Source: CAYXVB01 sp964467785 (GTDB lineage: Bacteria; Bdellovibrionota; UBA1018). Taken from it: 6,937 bases of DNA. Made by a program: the position numbers and the translations under genes. Location of the stretch: positions 1 to 6,937 of the forward strand of contig CAYXVB010000188.1 of NCBI GenBank assembly GCA_964467785.1, in the 5' to 3' direction. The notes under the pieces were generated by a model. It had not been told where the DNA came from and did no database searches. It was given only the letters and a program-made list of their open reading frames with translations. Positions 1 through 5,633 of the stretch are shown one piece after another. Numbering within the stretch: the first letter of the stretch is position 1; every line of letters begins with the position of its first letter.

Positions 1-711
1 GGTGGCGTTATTGAGCTGGACGCCCGGGGGCGCCGTGAAGCTTTCAAAGCGGATGCCGAGATCGAACGAAGTCTGCAGGCGCTTGGACCAGTGCTGACCC
101 CACGAAAGGCGGAATCCCGGAGTCAGATTCGAAATAAAGAGGGCGCTGCCCCCGTTGCCCTTGTCGACGGCGTCGATGCGGGAAAACGAAAATTCGGGCG
201 CGACCTTCACGCTGCTGTATTGCTCGTCCGCAGTCGGCGATGTTTCCGCCTTTATGGACAGCGCGGGCGTAGGGGTAGGGACAGCCGCAGGCGTGGACGG
301 GGGGGATTTCGAATCGGGTTCTTCGTTCGCCGCGGCCGGCGAGCGTTGCTGTATGACTGAGCCCGACTCGGCGTACTCCCCAATGTCGATCATCATCCCC
401 GGGCGGAGTCGATTGACATCTTTAATGCCAGGGTTTTTGGCAGCAATCTTCGCGATCGCGCCGTTCTTGCCCCAAAGACGCCACCCCCGATCCGGAAAGT
501 GATTTTCGAGAGCCTGGGAGAGCGTGTCTTCCTTCTCGATTCTCAGAAATCGGGTTTCGACCAGGGTCGCCGCCTGGGCCTGATTCAGATTCCAGAGGCG
601 CGCGGCCGCGGATCTGTCGCCAAAGACAAAACCCGTCCCGGGCGGGTACGCCGAAAGCGTTCCGACAACTGCGAACACAACCAGTCTGCGGAGCTTGATT
701 CCAAATCCCAT
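1..711 (-). CDS. LysM-domain exported protein with probable outer-membrane beta-barrel (3' end outside window)
   Basis: This reading frame is open from an ATG at 711 to the left edge, giving 237 residues and no stop, so the C-terminus is missing. An in-frame TAG lies two codons upstream of the ATG, which limits the start; an AGGG sits just before it. Residues 1-31 look like a signal peptide (KLRR followed by a hydrophobic run). Residues 54-110 fit LysM: a FLRIEKEDTLSQAL start, then AIAKIAAKNPGIKDVN and RLRPGMMIDI, matching the family's N-P-x-I...L-x-P-G-x-x-I pattern. LysM binds glycan strands of peptidoglycan. Residues 118-165 form a Pro/Ser/Ala/Thr-rich linker. From about 166 the sequence shows alternating polar and aromatic/hydrophobic stretches (VKVAPEFSFSRID, RLQTSFDLGIRFESF), typical of beta-barrel strands. 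I infer an outer-membrane protein tethered to the cell wall. It is divergent from the fibre gene at 868. LysM is fairly sure; the barrel is an inference from a partial domain. Confidence 0.78.
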   Translation of the reverse strand, partial: MGFGIKLRRLVVFAVVGTLSAYPPGTGFVFGDRSAAARLWNLNQAQAATLVETRFLRIEKEDTLSQALENHFPDRGWRLWGKNGAIAKIAAKNPGIKDVNRLRPGMMIDIGEYAESGSVIQQRSPAAANEEPDSKSPPSTPAAVPTPTPALSIKAETSPTADEQYSSVKVAPEFSFSRIDAVDKGNGGSALFISNLTPGFRLSWGQHWSKRLQTSFDLGIRFESFTAPPGVQLNNAT

Positions 712-791
712 GCCCTATGTTTATTTTCAGAAGTTTGCTTAAAAAATCAATTTTCTCGTCCCGCGGCCGAGCTTCACGCGGCTTCCCGGGT

Positions 792-807
792 GTGTCCGCG
801 CTGACAC
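792..807. promoter_or_regulatory. 16-bp near-perfect palindrome over the -35 box, possible operator
   Basis: GTGTCCGCGCTGACAC reads as GTGTC-N6-GACAC with a self-complementary GCGC centre. Fourteen of its sixteen positions obey the dyad; only the pair flanking the centre breaks it. It covers the whole putative -35 hexamer (801-806) and lies between two divergent genes, as expected of a homodimeric repressor site. It lacks a following T-run, so it is not a terminator. Its role as an operator is inference. Confidence 0.3.
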
Positions 808-828
808 TCTATTAATTACTTTTAATAT
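801..828 (+). promoter_or_regulatory. Putative sigma-70-type promoter for the fibre/LamG operon
   Basis: CTGACA at 801-806 matches five of six bases of the -35 consensus. After a 16-bp spacer, TAATAT at 823-828 matches four of six of the -10 consensus. The spacer is AT-rich, while the sequence just to the left is GC-rich. Transcription would start near 835, leaving about 33 nt of leader before the ATG at 868. No other plus-strand pair in this intergenic region looks as good. Confidence 0.45.
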
Positions 829-841
829 GAAGAATAACCAC

Positions 842-865
842 ATGAATACCGTATTTGGCGCCTGA
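842..865 (+). other. Seven-codon upstream ORF (possible leader peptide)
   Basis: An ATG at 842 opens a frame encoding MNTVFGA and ends with TGA at 863-865, two bases before the fibre ATG at 868. It lies wholly inside the predicted leader. No convincing Shine-Dalgarno precedes it, and none precedes the ATG at 868 either. Ribosomes ending here could re-initiate on the fibre gene, but a chance occurrence is just as likely. Confidence 0.18.
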
Positions 866-867
866 TT

Positions 868-2943
868 ATGATGAACGTTAAGCTGCGAACTGTCCGATCA
901 TCTGCATGGATTCTGTCGATTTTGGGTCTCTTTCCTCCCTTTGCGGGATGGACTGCCGGAGATTCGCCGCAAAGTATTGTCATGCAGGGGCTGTTGACGG
1001 CTTCGGACGGGGTTACACCGCTCACGGATTCCAACGTGACTATCGCCCTGGGTGTCTATGATCCCTCCGGGAACTGCCTCCTGTACCAGGAATCCCAGTC
1101 GGGGATCGATCTCTCCCAATCCGCCGGGCTTTTCTCGATTCAGGTAGGCTCAGCCACCGGTTCGGCAAAGCGGGTCGTCGGGGTGGACCCGGGCTTGACG
1201 ATGTCCCAGGTGTTCGCGAACGGCGGTTCGGCGATCCGGGCGATCGGTACTTCAAACTGTCTTTTGGGCTATACGCCCTCCTCGGGCGACGCGCGCACTT
1301 TGAGGATCACCGTGAGCGCGGCCTCTTTGGGGGGCTCGGTGGTCCTGAGTCCCGACCAGTTTTTGGGTTCAGTTCCCCAGGCGGTGGTCGCCCAGACGCT
1401 TCAGGGACTGGATCCTTCGGCCTTCCTGCAGGCTTCGGGGAATCTGTCCCAAGCCACTGCGCTGGCGTTAGTCGGTGGCGCGGACGCTTCGGCGCTTCAC
1501 CATCATGATTCGCTCTACATGAAGCTCGGGAGCGGCGGCTCTCAGAATCTTGGAAGCGGGCAGTTCTATACGGCGGGCTCGCTGGCTGTCGGATCTTCCA
1601 GCTCGGCGGTAGGGACCACGATGCAGGTCACTGCCGCGAGCTCCGCGACCAAAGGACTCCTGGTAAAGGCCTCAACCGGCCAGACCGCCAATCTGCTCGA
1701 GATCGCCAATTCGTCCTCCACGCCGATTTTCACGGTCAACAGTTCGGGAGCAGTGACCACCGGAGCCTGGAACGGGTCCGCAATCGGAGTTTCGTACGGC
1801 GGGACGGGGCTTACGAGCGGGACGCAGGGCGGGCTTCCGTATTTCTCCGGCGCGACGAGTATGGCGTCCACGGGCGCTGGGGCCTCCGGGCAGGTGTTGG
1901 TTTCGGGCGGCACTGGAGCGCCTGCTTGGAGCTCGAATCTTTACTCGAATGGAACTAACGTTGGAATTGGCACAAGCAGTCCGAGTCTTCTCCTCGACCT
2001 TCGTGCCGACACCTCGACTTACGGCGGTAATCCCTTGCTGCAGCTTTATAACACCACGACGACCGGCGACGGCCGCGCGACCATCCGGTTCCAGTCGGAC
2101 CGCATCTCGGTCCAGAGGTATGACGTCGGCATCGACTCTTCGGGCGGAGCTTCCAAGAATTGGGAAATCCGCGATATCACATCGGCGGGGGCGCCAGTGC
2201 GGTTCGCGCTTCGAACCAATGGAAACGTCGGGATCGGAACATCCACCGCAAGCACGCTGCTTGAGCGTTTCGGACCGGGCGTCTCCGCCGGAGGTTTGAC
2301 GAACTACCAATTGAACGTAAACGACAGCGCCGCTTCGGCGACGGGAGTCGGCGGTGGCATCGCGTTTTCAGGAAATGACGGTACCGCGGCCAAAGTCTTC
2401 GGTGGAATCGCCGGCAAGAAGGAAAATTCGACGAGCGGGGATTACTCCGGGTACCTGGGATTTTATACGCGAAGCAATGGCTCGAATCCCGCTGAACAGA
2501 TGCGGATCGATTCGTCCGGCAATGTCGCGATCGGTACCACCACCGCCTCGGCCAAGCTGACGGTGAACGGACCGATAGTGAGCCTGCAAAGCAATGGCAG
2601 CGTGACAGGGGCAAGTCCGAACTGGGCCTCGAGCCTCGCGTTCTCCTCGAGTAACGCGTTTTCGCTCAATCCTAGTTCGGCCGTGGCGAATGACACGCTT
2701 ACGCTGACCTTTACCGGGACGCCCGCCAACGGCGGCACATACATGGTCTCGCTCAAGGATGCTGTTGCGATGAACGTGGTTTTTGTCGCTGCAAGCTGCG
2801 CAAGCCTCAAGTACAAGCCGGCCAGCACCACCACAAATACCATTTCGACGACAGGAACGGGCGGCACGCTCATCACGCTGACGACGATCTATAATGGAGC
2901 CAACTTCGATTGCTACGTGACCTGGGCGAGTGGTTATCAATGA
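868..2943 (+). CDS. Exported tail-fibre-like surface protein with NVGIGT repeats
   Basis: This is a 691-residue Ser/Thr/Gly/Ala-rich protein. Residues 1 to about 31 form a signal peptide (basic start, hydrophobic core, cleavage near TAG/D). Residues 35-185 form a compact N-terminal domain with C70 and C131, ending in SVPQAVVAQ; I recall similar domains in Bdellovibrio-type fibre proteins. An HHHD motif lies at 211-214. Residues 301-358 carry YGGTG and Gly/Thr/Ser loops seen in phage-type fibres. Three NVGIGT-type repeats follow at 362-381, 451-470 and 550-569. The last 120 residues form a separate beta-rich domain with C644 and C682, not the S74 chaperone common on such fibres. Such repeats in known fibres build trimeric beta-structured shafts. 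A signal peptide argues for a bacterial surface or secreted adhesin, not a phage virion part. The start at 868 (or 871) has a poor Shine-Dalgarno. Export and fibre repeats are clear; the adhesin role is inferred. Confidence 0.82.
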   Translation: MMNVKLRTVRSSAWILSILGLFPPFAGWTAGDSPQSIVMQGLLTASDGVTPLTDSNVTIALGVYDPSGNCLLYQESQSGIDLSQSAGLFSIQVGSATGSAKRVVGVDPGLTMSQVFANGGSAIRAIGTSNCLLGYTPSSGDARTLRITVSAASLGGSVVLSPDQFLGSVPQAVVAQTLQGLDPSAFLQASGNLSQATALALVGGADASALHHHDSLYMKLGSGGSQNLGSGQFYTAGSLAVGSSSSAVGTTMQVTAASSATKGLLVKASTGQTANLLEIANSSSTPIFTVNSSGAVTTGAWNGSAIGVSYGGTGLTSGTQGGLPYFSGATSMASTGAGASGQVLVSGGTGAPAWSSNLYSNGTNVGIGTSSPSLLLDLRADTSTYGGNPLLQLYNTTTTGDGRATIRFQSDRISVQRYDVGIDSSGGASKNWEIRDITSAGAPVRFALRTNGNVGIGTSTASTLLERFGPGVSAGGLTNYQLNVNDSAASATGVGGGIAFSGNDGTAAKVFGGIAGKKENSTSGDYSGYLGFYTRSNGSNPAEQMRIDSSGNVAIGTTTASAKLTVNGPIVSLQSNGSVTGASPNWASSLAFSSSNAFSLNPSSAVANDTLTLTFTGTPANGGTYMVSLKDAVAMNVVFVAASCASLKYKPASTTTNTISTTGTGGTLITLTTIYNGANFDCYVTWASGYQ
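1489..1527 (+). other. Histidine cluster (HxH) segment within the fibre protein
   Basis: Codons for residues 208-220 encode SALHHHDSLYMKL, with H211 and H213 in an HxH arrangement followed by D214. In trimeric phage fibres such as T4 gp37, HxH motifs coordinate metal along the three-fold axis. Metal binding here is inference from the motif and the fibre context. Confidence 0.35.
1951..2010 (+). repeat. NVGIGT repeat 1 of the fibre protein
   Basis: Residues 362-381 read GTNVGIGTSSPSLLLDLRAD. This is the classic fibre pattern N-V-G-I-G-T-x-x-P/A-x-x-x-L, usually one turn at the end of a beta-module. Of the three copies here it is nearest the common form, keeping the Pro after GTSS. Confidence 0.7.
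2218..2277 (+). repeat. NVGIGT repeat 2 of the fibre protein
   Basis: Residues 451-470 read NGNVGIGTSTASTLLERFGP, 89 residues after copy 1. The preceding module (about 398-450, with TIRFQS and VRFALRT) parallels the one before copy 3. DNA identity between copies is modest, so the duplication is old. Confidence 0.7.
2515..2574 (+). repeat. NVGIGT repeat 3 of the fibre protein
   Basis: Residues 550-569 read SGNVAIGTTTASAKLTVNGP, 99 residues after copy 2. The preceding segment (GGGIAF ... GYLGFYTR ... AEQMRIDSSGN) is a widespread fibre module. This copy marks the junction with the unusual C-terminal domain. Confidence 0.7.
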
Positions 2944-3746
2944 GGATGAGCACGGTCGTTTCATTCGTCCAGCTCCTGCTTTTAGCGGCCCCCGCTGTGG
3001 CCAATGCCAACTCACTGGCCGGGCTGACAGGAGTCTTGGGTGCTGGCGCGGCCTGTTACAGTTTGAATTCCAACTGGACACCGGCGTGGGCGAATATCGT
3101 CGGATACTGGAAGTTCAATGAGGCTGCCGGCACCTCGGGAGCTGGCTCCGTGACGGACTCCTCCGGAAAAGGAAATCATGGCACGCCTTCGGGGACCATT
3201 AACTTCGGCGCGACCGGTCGGGTCGGTGCCGCCGCCGCGTTTGCCGGGGGCATGGTTGCGGTCCCGCCGGCGGCCAATCTTGACCTGAGCAGCATCTCGA
3301 TCGCCTTTTGGATCAATCCCACGGCGATTCCGGTAGGCTATGCCGATCATATCGTCGCCAAATGGACGGGTACGGCTGATGCTAATTATGTCCTCTATTT
3401 CTTTGGGACGACCTCCGGAGCGGCCGCGGGTAAATTCATGCTATATGCCAATGCCGGCGGTGTGTGGCAGGTGGTTTCCGCGGCCTATCTAGTGCCTTTG
3501 AACACCTGGACCCACTATGCCGTCACCTATAGCGCCGCTCTTGGCGGGCAGGTGTATGTGAACGGGCGACCCTACGGCGGAGCTTCGGCGGTTAGAAGCG
3601 CGCTGGCCACTAATGCCGCTTCCCTCAGGATCATGAACTCCTCGCTGCTCAACGGCAGGGTGGATGAGCTGGCGGTATGGAATACCGTCTTGACACGCGC
3701 GCAGGTGCGCATGCTCTACGATCAGCAGTCCTGCGGAAAAAATTGA
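2940..3746 (+). CDS. Exported LamG-like (concanavalin A-like jelly-roll) domain protein
   Basis: The ATG at 2940 overlaps the fibre stop as ATGA, giving a 268-residue protein and implying translational coupling. An in-frame ATG at 2910 and another at 2946 are possible; 2940 gives the best signal peptide context. Residues 1-23 form a signal peptide (VVSFVQLLLLAAPAVANA). A short region with C39 follows. Residues 54-262 fit the LamG-like jelly-roll fold (Laminin_G_3 type): GYWKFNEAAGT, DSSGKGNHG, SISIAFWINP, the strand motif WTHYAVTY, QVYVNGRPYGG, and the closing GRVDELAVWNTVLTRAQVRMLY. All of these are family hallmarks. Such domains often bind glycans or proteins on outer surfaces. A second Cys (C265) near the C-terminus could pair with C39. 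With the fibre gene it forms an operon, suggesting a shared complex or a shared export and adhesion role. The fold is near certain; the ligand is unknown. Confidence 0.88.
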   Translation: MRMSTVVSFVQLLLLAAPAVANANSLAGLTGVLGAGAACYSLNSNWTPAWANIVGYWKFNEAAGTSGAGSVTDSSGKGNHGTPSGTINFGATGRVGAAAAFAGGMVAVPPAANLDLSSISIAFWINPTAIPVGYADHIVAKWTGTADANYVLYFFGTTSGAAAGKFMLYANAGGVWQVVSAAYLVPLNTWTHYAVTYSAALGGQVYVNGRPYGGASAVRSALATNAASLRIMNSSLLNGRVDELAVWNTVLTRAQVRMLYDQQSCGKN

Positions 3747-3754
3747 GCTGCCGT

Positions 3755-4825
3755 TCAGGTTCGTGCGGAGGCGAGCGCTTCGAGTAGCGCATCCACGTCC
3801 TCGCTGCGGGTTTCGAAAGACGTCATCCAGCGGGCGATGGAATGGCACGTTCGCCCCGGCGCCGCGCTCCAGCGATAAAAGTAAAAGTCCTTTTGCAGTC
3901 GTACCATCACGTCGTCCCGCAAGATCGGAAAAAGAGCGTTGGCTTGCGACTCCCATGCGAGCTCAAGTCCCGGCAGCTGATTGAGACCCGCACGCAGACG
4001 TTCGGCCATCGCGTTGGCATGTCGGGCGTTGACGAGCCAGAGCTCGTTGTCGAGATAGGTTTCGAATTGCGCGGCGACGAACCGCATTTTGGAGGCCAGC
4101 TGCATCGCTTGCTTGCGCACAAAGGGAAAGCTCTCCGCGGCCGGGCCGCGGGCCAGCTCGCCGAGATACACGACTGCTTCGCCCGCGATCAGGCCATTTT
4201 TGGTGCCGCCGAACGTGAGCGCGTCCACTCCGAGCTCCACAGTCAATGCTCGGAGGGACAAACCGAGGGCGGCGCACGCGTTAGCGAGCCTGGCGCCGTC
4301 CAGGTAAAGCAGCAAGCCGCGCGAATGCGCGAAATCGGCCAGGGCTTGGATCTCCGCGGGAGTGTAGAGTGTACCGCATTCAGTGCTCTGGGAGATCAAA
4401 ATCACCCGCGGTTGGGCGTGGTGGACTGTGCCCCGCACCCAGAGCAGCGGCTCGATATCCGCGGAGCGGAGTTTGCCGTCCAAGGTGCCGACGGGAATCG
4501 TGCGCGACCCCGAAAAGCGCTCGAGCGCCCCGCACTCATCCATCTCGACATGGGCGGAGGAGGCGCAAACCACGGCTTCGTACGGACGAAGGATCGCTGA
4601 AAGGCCGGCGATATTGGCCCCCGTGCCATTGAACATGAGCCAGGCACGAGCAGTCGCATTTTCGCCGCTGGAGAAATGGTTTTCGATCCGTGAGGTCACG
4701 CGGCTTGTGACCGGATCTTCGCCATAAGGCGAGCTGAAGGGCAACTCGGCGTTTGCGCGTGTGAGCGCCTCGAGCACCCGAGGATGGATGCCCGAGGCGT
4801 TATCGCTGGCAAAACTCGCTTTCAT
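3755..4825 (-). CDS. Low-specificity threonine aldolase (PLP-dependent)
   Basis: It is predicted to split L-threonine or L-allo-threonine into glycine and acetaldehyde, in the cytoplasm, using PLP. The start at 4825 gives MKASFASDNASGIHPRVLEA, the usual family N-terminus, and 356 residues, a normal length. An upstream in-frame ATG at 4900 would overlap the preceding gene and add 25 non-conserved residues. Visible landmarks are SPYGEDPVTSRV (32-43), the phosphate-region NGTGAN (66-71), H92 in AHVEMDECGA (ring-stacking His), D176 and R179 in YLDGARLANA, and K209 in FGGTKNG, the Schiff-base lysine. The GGTKNG form and the following KQAMQLASKMRF resemble the Pseudomonas-type enzyme more than E. 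coli LtaE. It lies 37 bp after the stop of the small exported protein gene, so it is likely co-transcribed; a short CTCG-CTTG-CGAG dyad lies in that gap (4838-4849). No clear Shine-Dalgarno is seen. Stereo-preference cannot be read from sequence. Confidence 0.92.
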   Translation of the reverse strand: MKASFASDNASGIHPRVLEALTRANAELPFSSPYGEDPVTSRVTSRIENHFSSGENATARAWLMFNGTGANIAGLSAILRPYEAVVCASSAHVEMDECGALERFSGSRTIPVGTLDGKLRSADIEPLLWVRGTVHHAQPRVILISQSTECGTLYTPAEIQALADFAHSRGLLLYLDGARLANACAALGLSLRALTVELGVDALTFGGTKNGLIAGEAVVYLGELARGPAAESFPFVRKQAMQLASKMRFVAAQFETYLDNELWLVNARHANAMAERLRAGLNQLPGLELAWESQANALFPILRDDVMVRLQKDFYFYRWSAAPGRTCHSIARWMTSFETRSEDVDALLEALASART

Positions 4826-4862
4826 GGTGCCGACGTGCTCGCTTGCGAGGGGGCGTGGCCGA

Positions 4863-5495
4863 TCAACGCATGCTCGGTACGACTTCGTCGATACCGGCAA
4901 CCTGGCCCATGATCGTGTTCTTGCGCATGAACAGGTGATTGAACGTACCCTGATAAGGGTTTCGATCCGAGTCCGGGTCCTTGGAGCTCGGCTCCGAGCG
5001 GAGGACGATGTCCTTGCCTTGGACGTCGATCATCATGCGGAAGTTGCGGTAGGTGCCCCACAGTCCGTTTTGAAGGAAGCGAAGGGTGGCATAGCCGCCG
5101 TGGACTGGCTCGAAGTCGGATTCCACGCGCAGAAAGACCGCGTCGCGGTCCTTGACCTTCTTGACGGACTGGAACAGGCGGAGCTGCTGCAGAGTGTAGA
5201 CGGAGGTGTGGCCGTCATCGCTGCGAACGTTGAGCGTTTTGAGCTCGAAGGTGACGTCGTCGCGGCCCACTTCAACCTGGGTGATGCCGGGAAAGGCGTC
5301 GGTGCTGATCGTGAGGATCTGCTGAGCAGTGTCCGAAGGGCGGATCCACGGGCCCGTGACGTAAGTGTCCGTGGATGGATATTCAGTGATTTCACTGAAG
5401 GGGGACTCCCACATTTCGAATTCGTCGGAAGCCTTTACAGCCCCGCTAGTAAGGCCGAACACTAAAGTCAAAGACAAGACAAAGGACTTGATCAT
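4863..5495 (-). CDS. Small exported protein of unknown function
   Basis: I do not recognise this family. The ATG at 5495 is chosen because a strong purine-rich Shine-Dalgarno (5501-5512) precedes it and a clean signal peptide follows: MIKSFVLSLTLVFGLTSG, with cleavage after VKA at residue 22. An upstream in-frame ATG at 5567 would put the promoter inside the coding region and bury the signal peptide. The protein is 210 residues. The mature part has no Cys and no further membrane segment, and is rich in charged residues and short predicted strands (QVEVGRDDVTFELKTLNV, DAVFLRVESDF, RMMIDVQGKDIVLRSE), suggesting a soluble beta-rich periplasmic or secreted protein. No lipobox is visible. It is first in a likely two-gene operon with threonine aldolase, a pairing with no obvious functional link. 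Confidence 0.8.
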   Translation of the reverse strand: MIKSFVLSLTLVFGLTSGAVKASDEFEMWESPFSEITEYPSTDTYVTGPWIRPSDTAQQILTISTDAFPGITQVEVGRDDVTFELKTLNVRSDDGHTSVYTLQQLRLFQSVKKVKDRDAVFLRVESDFEPVHGGYATLRFLQNGLWGTYRNFRMMIDVQGKDIVLRSEPSSKDPDSDRNPYQGTFNHLFMRKNTIMGQVAGIDEVVPSMR

Positions 5496-5500
5496 GGACA

Positions 5501-5512
5501 CTTCCCCTCCCC
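5501..5512 (-). promoter_or_regulatory. Strong Shine-Dalgarno deciding the start at 5495
   Basis: On the minus strand this reads GGGGAGGGGAAG, with GGAGG about 10 nt before the ATG at 5495. It is the clearest ribosome binding site in the window and rules in favour of 5495 over the upstream ATG at 5567. Confidence 0.75.
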
Positions 5513-5538
5513 GGGATGCGAAAAAGTTTCGCCTAAAA

Positions 5539-5567
5539 TTTGTACGTTTTGGTTTCTTGGGAGTCAA
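5539..5567 (-). promoter_or_regulatory. Putative sigma-70-type promoter for the small exported protein and aldolase operon
   Basis: On the minus strand TTGACT (5567-5562) matches five of six bases of the -35 consensus. Exactly 17 bp later TACAAA (5544-5539) matches four of six of the -10 consensus. The downstream TTTTAGG is AT-rich. A start near 5532 gives a leader of about 37 nt carrying the Shine-Dalgarno. This is the best promoter candidate in the window. Confidence 0.6.
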
Positions 5568-5605
5568 GGAAGGTTATTTAGAGGATCGTGCACCGCATTG
5601 ATCGT

Positions 5606-5633
5606 GGGTGGAGGGAGGGGGGGAGTCAGTGGG
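5606..5633 (+). other. G-tract cluster (potential G-quadruplex) just after a stop codon
   Basis: The plus strand has GGG (5606-5608), GGG (5613-5615), seven Gs (5617-5623) and GGG (5631-5633) with loops of 1-7 nt, fitting the G3-N1-7 pattern. It starts right after the stop of the minus-strand gene at 5634, so the transcript there would be C-rich and the template strand G-rich. No hairpin with a U-run is present. A role in slowing transcription is inference. Confidence 0.4.

Noticed and set aside
722..750. Minus-strand promoter candidate for the LysM gene (TTGATT with AAAATA 17 bp on)
   Set aside because: The -10 match is poor and would leave almost no leader before the ATG at 711; not strong enough to list.
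91..804. Plus-strand ORFs at 91-360, 155-502 and 499-804
   Set aside because: They are opposite the LysM gene, whose signal peptide, LysM motif and linker support the minus strand.
868..2943. Prophage tail-fibre gene
   Set aside because: The protein has a signal peptide and sits next to exported and metabolic genes; no capsid, baseplate, lysis or integrase gene is present.
1672..3081. Long minus-strand ORFs (1672-2310 and 2368-3081) opposite the fibre gene
   Set aside because: Arg/Pro-rich translations without motifs, lying over a coding frame with clear fibre repeats.
3721..3765. Possible intrinsic terminator near the A/T run at 3738-3744
   Set aside because: No stable GC-rich stem lies next to the run on either strand, and the run is inside the LamG coding end.
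3842..4600. A 252-codon plus-strand ORF opposite the threonine aldolase
   Set aside because: It is antisense to a gene whose PLP motifs are clear; its protein has no domain features and long antisense frames are expected in GC-rich DNA.
4761..5465. A 234-codon plus-strand ORF with protein-like composition
   Set aside because: It lies opposite two supported minus-strand genes, crosses the gap between them, and has no Shine-Dalgarno or recognisable domain.
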